A DNA stretch of 64,000 bases. Source: Nematostella vectensis (Eukaryota > Cnidaria > Anthozoa > Actiniaria > Edwardsiidae). The stretch is taken from NCBI RefSeq assembly GCF_932526225.1, contig NC_064037.1, positions 16,244,601 through 16,308,600 of the forward strand. Direction: 5' to 3'. Below the pieces are notes generated by a model. That model had not been told where the DNA came from, ran no database searches, and saw only the letters and a program-made list of their open reading frames with translations. This document shows positions 54,748-64,000 of the stretch, one piece after another (the first letter of the stretch is position 1; each line of letters starts with the position of its first letter). Made by a program: the position numbers and the translations under genes.

Positions 54748-55668
54748 GGAAGTAATTTTCCCCGGGCGGGTTTTGGCGGTGAGCCCGCACCTTTTCAGCG
54801 GTTGATAGTTGAGAAGATTTTCAACTTCCGCTTCCAGTTTAGCAATTAATATTTTTGTAAAGAATTCAACCAAGCAAGAAGTAAATAACTTTTACGGGAT
54901 TTTAGGAATGTCTTTCAAAAACGTTCGTTCTACATTTAAAATATAAGTTATAACTTGATAATATACCTTAAAAGTTAATGGAGAGAGATACTTTTTGCGA
55001 TTCACATTCACACATTTTCGTTCGACATTTAGAATTGATAGTGGAACCTTATAGCAAATGGAGGAGACAGAGAGATACTCTTTGGGATAATGCAGTTCTT
55101 TATTCACATTCACTTTCATCAAAAGAGCAAAAGATAAGAGAGGGATTTGGTATTACCCACGCGCCATGTCGATTCCGAATCTGGCTATTTTTGGTAACCA
55201 CCACCCCACCACTGCGCGTGAGGATTTGCTCCTTTTATTTTGTCCTACACCCCCGCGGGTTGAATCTTTTGCCTACTCGATAGGAATGAAAAGATATCAT
55301 GTAAAATAACTCGGAAGAAGAAAACAGGTCTAACTTAAGTTACCAAGATTGGCAAATATACTATATTTTATTATTTTTTTGAAGTACTTGACCGTTTTTA
55401 GGTTCTGATAAGGTTCTGATTAGGTTCTGAGGAATTAGGTTCTAAGATCACCGCGGTGGCAAAAAAAAAAAAAAAACTATTTTTTTTTATAAGGGAGTGT
55501 TCATTAAATACACCGAGAGTGGGGGGGGGAAGATTTTTACTCGAGACATCTTAAAATTTAAGAATCCCCCTTTCAATATAAACATTTTTCTCTTATATCA
55601 TGGTCTCTTGATGGTGCGGGTTAGGTTTTTTTCAATCCTGTTTCGTTCTGTACGAAATGAATGACGTC

Positions 55669-56493
55669 AAGAGACCATGATGTAAGAGAACGAATCCCCC
55701 GTATAAGGGTATTTTTCAGTGATGTCGTCCGTGAAAGCTATTTTTAGAACAAGAAGTTATTTATAGATACGCCTCTGGTTGGTTAGCGCTCACGTTTCCT
55801 AGCAACATCTTACGCGCGATCATATCATGAGCGATGTGAACCGGCAGAGGCTGTTATGGAAATCTTTTTGACCAAAAATACCATCGCTGGACCCAATCAA
55901 CCGTTTCTCGGACATTGAAATGCATAGAGTGCGTGATTTTAGGCTCGGGGATCAATAAAAGTTTTCACAGCTGATTCGCAAATTATAAAACAACAATTAA
56001 TCATAAATTCTCTTCCAATTCCCTTTAAATGAAAAAGATATATCCAGAACTTAATACCATTACATTCAATCGTTCAATATTCAATATCACACCGATATTG
56101 TTGTTATTAGGAGAGTTATTTCACAAATAAAAGATTTCAAGGGTTTCTTGAGTGACATGATTTCTGAACATTTGCGTGAAGAATTGAAGTTCATTCATCT
56201 AAAGTTTATTCATCTAAAAATCAAAGAAAATAAGGCCTTCTTGTATTAAAATACATAATAAGACTGAGAATGCCTAAGTTTTCTATCTCACCGAATTGAA
56301 GATAAAAAGAATTTTTTCGGAGTCAGCGTGATGCATCTTGAATGAGCTCCAAATTCGCCGTCTTCCCGTTCAATTATTTATATAACATTTAGATAACTTA
56401 CCATATACCAAGACACCACCCTACGAGAAGCATTGAAATCATGAGCTATGAAGAGCAGCTAAAAGGATAATAACAGGTAGCGAACGAAGTAAA
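55669..56493. mobile_element. inverted, truncated copy of the 51719-52751 element
   Basis: Begins AAGAGACCATGATGTAAGAG and is the diverged reverse complement of the other copy until CGAACGAAGTAAA, where homology stops about 180 bp short of the far end. Another end fragment (TCTTATATCATGGTCTCTT) lies at 55597-55615, facing it. Confidence 0.75.
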
Positions 56494-57674
56494 CTTATCA
56501 ACCTACTTGAATTATCAACTGTAATAAACTATAAGTTTGGTTAAGATGTTTGAAGCGTTGATTTAAAACCCGTGCTTAGCGATACAACCCCCCCCCCTCA
56601 AAAGTCACATGGTCCGCCCCTGAGGACGCCTGTGAAGGAGTATACATTTGTATATTTATTTTTTTGTTAAGAATACTTTTCTGAATAAATACGGATAATG
56701 TCTTACGTATAAAACATTGGATGTATATCGTTTTGTGGATTTGCAAGCTCCACCACTGTTTAGAAGCTTATTTCCATTTGTTCCTGTTAACTGATAATAA
56801 ACTGTATCGGTAAATCCAACTGTTATATACTGAAAGCTGGAAGTATCTATATTATGGTTTACAAAAGACAAAAGTATTCAATACTTTAGTTATTTGGCTT
56901 AATATTTCATCTGTATTGTATATGCTACAAACTATATCATATCAGTAAAATATTAAAGATGAAAAGTACGGCTCCTAAAAAATTCAGACCCCCCCCCTTT
57001 GAAGGATCATTTTTTTGGAGCCGCGTCTGTCTCGTTTTCATGTTTTACCCGAAAAATGAGTACGATTTCATACTCTTTAAACCCCATTTATCTCCCTTTA
57101 AAAAAAAAAACCGGGTTGTGTGTGGCAAATCCAAAAAAGCCCTGTGTCGAAAACGCTTCCATTTATAGAAAACAAACTGCGGTGAATTAATCGCTTGGTT
57201 GATCGCTAATTATATAAAAGGAGATACAAATGATTCTCTTTGTTAAGACACGTGTAGTGTATAGACAAAACCCTGTGTTGGTGACACCGCCATAAAAACC
57301 CCCAAAACAAAAACTTGAAAAAAAACCCGGGTTGTGTATCGATCGAATCGATGATCGCAAGGGAATAGAGACACCTTAGAAAGCACTTTAATTTTATATG
57401 GAACTAAACCTTTTTTTTGTGTCTGCAGACTATCCCCGACTGCGACGCTCTGTTTCCTACTGCTTGGCTTATCTACTTTTCTAAAAGGCCTTTTAATACT
57501 TATAAATACAATAAGAACGCTAATTCAATATTCTAAGCATAGTATTACGTCTTTTACAAATTTTTATCTTGGCTTCCACGGTTTCCAAAGACGGGACGAG
57601 CAAGTCTGGGCAAGCCTCAAGGTTGATCCACGATCCACCAGAGCAGAACCCCCATTTACTATAATACTGAAGAC
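56494..57674. other. no gene recognised
   Basis: AT-rich DNA with short homopolymers and unsupported small frames. Confidence 0.3.
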
Positions 57675-57844
57675 TCGATCTGGCTTATCTATTTCATACC
57701 CATGAAGCACTGCGTTTTACAATACATGGACAACCGAGAGCGACCTTATTTGAATAGGTGTATATCATTAAGCGTTCAATGCGTTACCAGTTGATAAAAA
57801 ATTAACACATAGTGTCTGGTAAAGCAAGGAAGTCACACAGGAAG

Positions 57845-58815
57845 TCATGCAGTCTCGATCCTCAGGTAGATTCCGTCACGCGGTATGAGGGTCGCCCCAG
57901 GAATGAGAACAAGTGGAACCTGAGTGTCGGGAGACCGGACAAACTTGTACTTGGAGAGAATCTGGAACAAAACCAACTTGACTTCATTCAGAGCGAATCT
58001 CATCCCGATGCAGTTACGCGGTCCGGCGCCGAAAGGAATGAACTGGAATGGATGCCTGGATTCCTTTGCAGGACCACGAAATCGCTCCGGGTCGAACTTG
58101 TCCGGTTCTGGCCATGCGTCCGGGTCGTGGTGCAGTGAATAGAATGGGATCGTGACGTCCATGCCAGCCGGGATAGTGATGCCATTGATGACACAAGCCT
58201 GGGCGCACTCTCGGTTCATCGTGTGAACTGGGGGGTGGAGGCGTAATACTTCATTCACCACACAGTCCAGATACTCCAAATCATTGGCTAGCTCATGGGG
58301 AGATTTGTCCGAGTTGGTTTCGGCAGCCATCCTGATCTCAAGTCTCAAGCGCTCTTGTACCTCTGGGTTAAGGGCCAAGTAATACGCTGTGGCGGAAAGC
58401 GCGTTGCTGCTCGTTTCGTGTCCAGCCAGAAGGAAAGTCACCGACTGCGCAATGATCTCCGGATCGGAAAGCTTTCGGCTACCGTCGGGGTTTACTGCCG
58501 ACAGCATTAGATCCACAAAGTCTTTCCGGTTGAATGTTTTATCGTGCCTTTTGCTGAGGATCTCTTTAGAGAGGTCTATGAAATACTTCATATTGTTATT
58601 ATGGATGAGAAATCGGAAGATTTTGAAGAAGACAGAAGCAAACGGGAGCATCAAAAACATGCGCAAGAAAGTGGGAGATTTGAAAATCTCCTTCGCCTTG
58701 TCACTGAATGTGTTGTTAGGGTTCTTCTGGACTTCAGAGTCGATGCCAAACGCCGTAGAAAGTATTACCTCCAAGGTCATTTGACAAAACATGCCCAAGA
58801 TATCCACACTTTCAC
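57845..58815 (-). CDS. P450 gene B exon 2
   Basis: 971 bp, the same length as in gene A; acceptor CTTAATTCCCAG; stop TGA at 57845-57847. Confidence 0.92.
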
Positions 58816-60908
58816 CTGGGAATTAAGAAAAGACATTTTTAACGTTTATGAGCTTATGTTTTGTCACGTCACGATATATATCACGTCATAATATGGGTCA
58901 CATTATATGTCACGTCATAACATGGGTCATATAATATGTCACGTTACAATATTGAAGCGTTGAAGTTTACGATATATATCACGTCATAATATGGGTCACA
59001 TTATATGTCACGTCATAACATGGGTCATATTATATGTCACGTTACAATATTGAAGCCTTGAAGTTTACGATATATATCACGTCATAATATGGGTCACATT
59101 ATATGTCACGTCATAACATGGGTCATATTATATGTCACGTTACAATATTGAAGCGTTGAAGTTTACGATATATATCACGTCATAATATGGGTCACATTAT
59201 ATGTCACGTCATAACATGGGTCATATTATATGTCACGTTACAATATTGAAGCCTTGAAGTTTACGATATATATCACGTCATAATATGGGTCACATTATAT
59301 GTCACGTCATAACATGGGTCATATTATATGTCACGTTACAATATTGAAGCGTTGAAGTTTACGATATATATCACGTCATAATATGGGTCACATTATATGT
59401 CACGTCATAACATGGGTCATATTATATGTCACGTTGCAATATAGGTTATGGGTTGGAGCGTAAAAATACATTTTTGGAATCCCCATGAAAGGGCTTTTAT
59501 TTGATACATGTCTTCCAATATATATTCGAGGGGGAGGGGTTTACTTTCTGGCCTACCACCTATGGGTTTTCCCTGAGCATCCAGTGGTTTAACCTGAAAC
59601 TCACACGGTCTATGGGTTTTCTCTGAGCATCCAGTGGTTTAACTCACACGGTCTATGGTTTTTCCCTGACTCGTGATCATCCCGTGGTCTCGCCACCACT
59701 CGTGTGGGCTGGCAAGAATTAGGGAGAGGGTTCCCATAAATTCAACACCATCAAGTGGGGGGGGGGGGGGGAGGGGTATCACAAAATATGGAAACACATG
59801 TTGGGGGTCACCTACTTTTCCTATGTACACTTAAACACATTTAAGTTTTGATACGGTCAAATCTTCAGCATAAAATACTGTTTGCTGATTTACAAAATTG
59901 CCATATGGATGATATGAATGCCCAAAGTATTCTTTAATTTCTCGTGGAGTCAGCGAATTTAGACAACGTTTTTATTGGTCAAGAGCAAATGTCAGAGCAA
60001 AGAATTTGCTGTTCAGCCAATCAAATTGCAAAATAAATCTAGGCGCTCCAGTGTCGACGGCATGACTAGATGCAAGTCTGATTAAGGTACTTTGGATATT
60101 GATTTGTTTGTTTTTGAATGTTTTGCTCGAGATCGAGTTTGACGAAGAGGTAATTCCAAGACATGCTGAAAGCCTTCACCATTGCTCTCGCTTTCATAAT
60201 AAAGTATGCTTTTATAAGTGGGATCAGGGGATGGGGGGCTATCTTTGTTGTCTATACCCCCTCCAGGTGTCATGATATTCTTTAAAAAGTATAAAAGTTG
60301 CCAGCCCACTTCCTCGCATAAATAATGAATGGTTCCATATACCCCACGGTCGTCCACGGGTTCGTTCTTAACATCCTCTCACCTGTGTCTGCCACTTTGC
60401 CAATCTTATCCATCAGTGTGTCACATGACTCTCTCATCTTTGGGGTCATCTGTCGCAGTTTCCCGGATGTGAATGTTGGCGTCAGTGTTGAGCGGATACG
60501 CTTCCACTTGTCGTCAGTGGCAGAGAACATCCCATGCCGCATTTCGCTGCGTGTGTCTCTGAACAATAGGAACCTGTTACGGAAGTTCTGGAACTCTTTC
60601 ACCATCACGTGTTTGAGAATCTCGGGGTCGCCCACGACGATTGCAGGGGTTCTACCAACAGACCAAGCGAACACCTTCCCGTATTCCTGCATAAGTCGAA
60701 CTGGGGCGACATGGATTCCACCAAGCCTTTGGATGTCTCGGAGATTACCAATGTACGGCAGGGGGGGTGGGCCGGGGATGTTTAGACCTTTAAGTACTCT
60801 AAAGCTGCTTACTCCTACCCAGTATATCACGGCCAGTACGATGAGTAAAATCAGGGTACCCGCCAAAAAGTAGACATTGGGGACGATGGCGCTGTCTAGT
60901 ATTTGCAT
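57845..60908 (-). CDS. cytochrome P450, CYP3 clan (gene B)
   Basis: Exons 60383-60908 and 57845-58815 join in phase 1 at the same residue as gene A and give 498 residues. By eye about 28 residues differ from gene A (for example SPMSLEII versus CQMTLEVI after the intron, and HPPAHTIN versus HPPVHTMN after the K-helix). Membrane anchor, WKRIR, AGHETS, E-x-x-R, PERF and haem loop FGAGPRNCIG are all kept, so both copies look functional. Several changes fall near regions that often contact substrate in P450s (the stretch after ExxR), so substrate range may differ; this is inference. The 1567-bp intron has its own satellite. It belongs to the same duplicated block as gene A and has the same orientation. 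Confidence 0.93.
58862..59446. repeat. ~98-bp intronic satellite in P450 gene B
   Basis: About six copies of a unit running TTTACGATATATATCACGTC, ATAATATGGGTCACATTATA, TGTCACGTCATAACATGGGT, CATATTATATGTCACGTTAC and AATATTGAAGCGTTGAAG. Alternate copies read GCCTTGAAG, making a ~196-bp dimer pattern. Related to the array in gene A's intron but with a different unit length. Confidence 0.93.
60205..60206. other. empty TA target site (pre-integration site)
   Basis: In the gene B intron, CATAATAAAGTATGCTTTTA is uninterrupted. Gene A has the 2163-bp element after the same TA, which is duplicated. Confidence 0.85.
60383..60908 (-). CDS. P450 gene B exon 1
   Basis: Encodes the anchor (TVYF replaced by NVYF), hinge and C-helix; donor GACACAG|GTGAGA. 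Same length (526 bp) as exon 1 of gene A. Confidence 0.9.
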
Positions 60909-61203
60909 GATGTGCTGGTTAAACCCTGTTATCAATAAAAATACGTCACTACACTTGGAAATAACAAAGTTCAAATCATGTTATGTCAAGCCGTTTTTTT
61001 CAGGGTCAATTCATTGTTTAAATAAATCAACACAAGGTTAAAAAGTGATATAATTTTTACTCCTCCAAAAACGAGTATTCCCACGGACGGTTCGAGCGTT
61101 GTCGAGTTATTGAGGTTTAGTTTCTAACGCCTATTTCTTGGGATATGGCTGTATTACGTGACCAGCAAAGAACAAGGAATAGCATAGAAGGGCTATAGCA
61201 GGA

Positions 61204-61665
61204 TTGCGTGATCGACACAGAGAAAGGCTGCACATCAAGTAAATTTAGACAAAAACTGTCGTTTTTTTGCAAAACGCGGTCACTTTTATATAAGGAAACT
61301 TATATAATCCTTATTTAAAAAAAAAAAACGGAAAAACTGAAAAGAACTTGCGTGATCGACACCTAGAAAGGCTATAGCAGAATTGCGTGACCGACACATA
61401 AAAGGACTATAGCAGAATTGCGTGACCGACACAGAGAAGGACTATAGCAGAATTGCGTGACCGACACATAGAAGGACTATAGCAGAATTGCGTGACCGAC
61501 ACAGAAAAGGGCTATAGCAGAATTGCGTGACCGACACAGAGAAGGGCTATAGCAGAATTGCGTGACCGACACAGAGAAGGACTATAGCAGAATTGCGTGA
61601 CCGACAAAAGGAACAAGGCTATAGAAGGACTGCATGACGACTTCAGACTTCAGCAGGATTGCGTG
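61204..61665. promoter_or_regulatory. 35-bp minisatellite with ten TTGCGTG cores upstream of P450 B
   Basis: The unit is GAAGGACTATAGCAGAATTG then CGTGACCGACACAGA. Cores start at 61204, 61348, 61383, 61418, 61453, 61488, 61523, 61558, 61593 and 61659; eight are spaced exactly 35 bp. They lie about 300-760 bp upstream of ATG 60908. TNGCGTG is the xenobiotic-response-element core of AHR/ARNT; a regulatory role is inferred only. Confidence 0.6.
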
Positions 61666-61689
61666 ACTTACTCGTGACCTTGGCTTGAG

Positions 61690-62600
61690 TCGAAAAGAGG
61701 TTTTTTAGAGTTTTTACAATTATAACACTCGTCTAAAAAATGCGCACCCCCTTCCCCGGAATCAGCTAAAACACAAAATAATATGACAACAAGTACCGCT
61801 CTTGTGAGAAGGGGCAAGATCAACAACGCGTCAAGGTCACGATTCAACAATTTTGCAAACATACAACAAAAATAAACGATCTTTATATACTCTATATCCA
61901 TAAAAGAACTTAGTCTAACAAAACATTCTCGATAACCAGATAACTCTAGTATTCAGGCCAAGGACCGCTACGCCAGCGTAATTAATAACTTGCATAATTA
62001 CCCGACATAAATAGTACCGTGTTCGAATGCGCAATTAGACTACCCTGGTTCCAGATCGTCAAACACTTACATAAACACTGGTCTATCAAGTAAGAAACCT
62101 GGAATATCGGTACACTAAAATAACAGTAGATAACGAAACGGTGGACGAGCTAAAACATTTCGTTTTATATCGGTGTTCGAAGCCAGAAAAAGTATGGCTG
62201 ATGCAACCAGATCAAAATTACCAAGAAAATATTACTAAGAACGATGGAGAATGAAGATCCCTGTATGAAAAAGCCATCTGTTCCAAATTAACATGTAATA
62301 ATGGGATTATAATAATAATATGGTGTTCATTAATAATATTGTTTTGAATAGTGATGCATCCTCATACTTGGCTATAACATTACAATCACAACAAATTTGT
62401 TATTAGTTCGTGCATAATTTCACAATTCGTGTTTAAGTGCTAACTATTTTCACCTTTAAACCAAGATCAGGAAATCTTTTAGTAGATCGTGCAGTCTTGC
62501 AGTAGAAAAGATGAATTGGTGGAAGTTTATATGCAGCGTCTGCCGAGATCCTTGTGACTAAGAGAGCCTGGAGCCCAATGACCTTTACGCTTGGCTAGCA
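61690..62600. other. upstream part of duplicated block B
   Basis: Diverged counterpart of 49081-50220; no gene seen. Similarity ends near CAATGACCTTTACGCTTG. Confidence 0.6.
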
Positions 62601-62619
62601 GACAGTGTTGAATAACGTA

Positions 62620-62631
62620 TGCGCATGCGCG
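62620..62631 (+). promoter_or_regulatory. NRF1-type site
   Basis: TGCGCATGCGCG fits the palindromic NRF1 consensus (YGCGCAYGCGCR). It lies about 950 bp upstream of the aminopeptidase ATG and may mark the promoter of that gene or of an untranslated first exon. Confidence 0.45.
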
Positions 62632-62920
62632 TGTTCTGGCGAAAACAAACAAAATCGTTGTGGTGAATCTTTCGAGTAAAGTGGAGTAAAGGTACGAAAG
62701 GCTGACTTCAGTCGCTGTTTTGACTTACTGTTCAGCATTAAAACCATACTGCACAAAAGATTTGTTTTATAATGAGGAAGTCATAAAGAAAATTATAACC
62801 ATTAGTTTGATCTAGTTTTCTTCGCATTTGCCAAAATGTGACAGTTCGCCGGTAAAACGCCGCCATTACAAAACAAAAAGGCCGGTTTGTCTTGCTAGCA
62901 GAGCTTTCTTCTGATTTTTA

Positions 62921-63114
62921 AGTCCCAGGCGTTCTTACCGGGTTTCCTGTAGTTAGGTTTCTGGTGGATGGTAAGAGTTATGTCGTCACAGGAGCTCGTC
63001 CCATCCTCCAGGCTACCTCACGGTTCATCTCCGAGCAAAGGAAACCGGTATCTCGTCCCAGGCTACTACGGTTTATCTACGAGCACAGGAAACCCGCTAA
63101 GAACGCCTAGGACT
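62921..63114. mobile_element. 194-bp MITE upstream of the aminopeptidase gene
   Basis: The left end AGTCCCAGGCGTTCTTACCG continues GGTTTCCTGT. The reverse complement of the right end is AGTCCTAGGCGTTCTTAGCG then GGTTTCCTGT, 28 of 30 identical. The interior contains an imperfect ~50-bp tandem repeat (GTCCCA ... GGCTAC ... ACGGTT). Confidence 0.75.
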
Positions 63115-63573
63115 AGGCTTCTGTGTGCACGGGCATAGGGACTTTAATACACTATATTATCCTATCAATTACTGATTCTAACTCTTCAAACACCCATTTT
63201 GTTTTCTCTTTTTGGCATTTTACTTACAACAACTAGTTTGCTTTTACGATATTCTCATTAACAATTTATTGCAGTCAAAATTAGGGACAAACGGGAAAAT
63301 ACAACAGGTCTTCTTTTGTATCTCATGGTGTTTGTCACAGGTATTTCACAGCTTAAGAAAATAGAAATATTATCTTAAGTTTGTCCATTTTGCAACCATT
63401 ACACTTTTTAAGATCAGCAATTTGCCTAGAGAGTTTTCTTAGAGTTTCACTCGCACTAAAGGCCGTATCAAGCAACAGGTAAAACAGGTTTTAGATTGGC
63501 CAGTTCAATCCGCAACCGGAGAAGGAACTGACGCGATTTATTCAACCTGTCGCGCTTTCACGGAGGCAGAAAA

Positions 63574-64000
63574 ATGGCACCGGGAGATCGGAGGATGTTT
63601 AAGCAAAGGCTTTGCGCTATTTCATTGACCTTTCTTATAGCATTTGGCGGAATGACCATTTTTGTATTCACGGCGGTTTATAGAAGTTCAGAACAAGACA
63701 TGAATTTATACAGGAGAGCCGCCAGCTACTTCACAGATAAAATAGAGGAGATTCATCATAAGTTTTCCTCGGCTGGCCAAGGAAAATTTGAGCGCAACGG
63801 ACGTTCTGTTGTCTCAAATGATGACTTTCCTCACAAAGACATACGGCTTCCAAAAGATGTGGTCCCCACAAAGTACACACTGACTATGCATCCGGTACTG
63901 TCTGGAAAGTTCGACTTTACTGGAAAGGCCGCCATTGATATCAAAGTCGTGAAAAACACTAAGTACATTGTTCTTCATTCAAAAAAGCTAAAAATCAAGT
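63574..64000 (+). CDS. M1-family membrane aminopeptidase, N-terminal part (runs off the window)
   Basis: ATG 63574 opens a frame with no stop to the window end (142 codons). Residues 1-12 are basic and cytosolic (MAPGDRRMFKQR). Residues 13-36 form a hydrophobic signal anchor (AISLTFLIAFGGMTIFVFTA), giving a type II membrane protein. A stalk of about 50 residues follows. From residue 90 the M1 beta-sandwich domain starts (IRLPKDVVPTKYTLTMHPVL, then FDFTGKAAIDIKVV and YIVLHSKKLKIK). This matches the start of aminopeptidase N / LNPEP / TRHDE-type zinc peptidases, which remove N-terminal residues from peptides. The GAMEN and HExxH motifs lie beyond the window. No intron is seen so far. Confidence 0.9.
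   Translation, partial: MAPGDRRMFKQRLCAISLTFLIAFGGMTIFVFTAVYRSSEQDMNLYRRAASYFTDKIEEIHHKFSSAGQGKFERNGRSVVSNDDFPHKDIRLPKDVVPTKYTLTMHPVLSGKFDFTGKAAIDIKVVKNTKYIVLHSKKLKIK

Larger units (their letters stand above)
50365..55458. mobile_element. candidate 5.1-kb composite element with CACCGCGGTGATC ends
   Basis: CACCGCGGTGATCCTAGA at 50365 and its inverted counterpart ending GATCACCGCGGTG at 55458 extend weakly into shared AACCTAA-CAGAACCTT sequence. The flanks GCAAAAG and GCAAAAA could be a degenerate target duplication. Inside are several nested inverted-repeat elements and no transposase. It could be a single element split by insertions or two unrelated copies. Confidence 0.4.

Overview
The window is animal nuclear DNA. 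The genes have GT-AG introns, and the content includes a microsomal cytochrome P450 pair, an M1 aminopeptidase, decayed LINEs, a tRNA-derived SINE ending in a GCGCTATATAAAT-type tail, ISL2EU/THAP-type and piggyBac DNA transposons, a tyrosine-recombinase retrotransposon and many minisatellites. This mix, with AT-rich intergenic DNA, suggests a marine invertebrate, most likely an anthozoan cnidarian (sea anemone or coral). That assignment is inference; nothing in the window proves it.

Layout. 1-927: last two exons of an unidentified + strand gene. 1335-6475: graveyard of piggyBac and LINE remnants around a 584-bp (ATT)n tract. 6503-16655: a degenerate ISL2EU-like DNA transposon with 56-bp terminal inverted repeats (TIRs), carrying convergent SAP-SWIM-YqaJ nuclease and THAP-DDE transposase genes. 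Its nuclease gene is split by a young Ty3/Gypsy retrotransposon (7586-12959) with two identical 132-bp LTRs, an uninterrupted 1608-codon polyprotein and a 5-bp target duplication. 16839-24300: LINE fragment, short repeats, miniature inverted-repeat elements (MITEs) and 34-bp and 47-bp minisatellites. 24311-33925 (-): a coiled-coil protein gene with about ten exons, two of whose introns are filled by 29-bp and 42-bp minisatellites. 34849-41343 (-): a DIRS/Ngaro/PAT-type retrotransposon with split direct repeats in the order A1-ORFs-B1-A2-B2, decayed by frameshifts and by a GC-rich array.

42655-62600: a segmental duplication holding two CYP3-clan P450 genes (-), each of two exons and 498 codons. 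Their introns carry related but separately expanded TCACGTCA-containing arrays. Copy A also holds a 2163-bp inverted-repeat element that copy B lacks, so B preserves the empty TA site. Upstream of each start codon lies a repeat with a TTGCGTG core: two copies at gene A, ten at gene B. The DNA between them (50225-56500) is nested inverted-repeat transposons, one with a perfect 9-bp target duplication. 63574-64000 (+): start of a type II membrane M1 aminopeptidase that runs off the window.

Functionally the host genes are unrelated (P450 oxidation, peptide trimming, a coiled-coil scaffold). The window's main interest is its mobile DNA and the repeat arrays that have grown inside introns and promoters.
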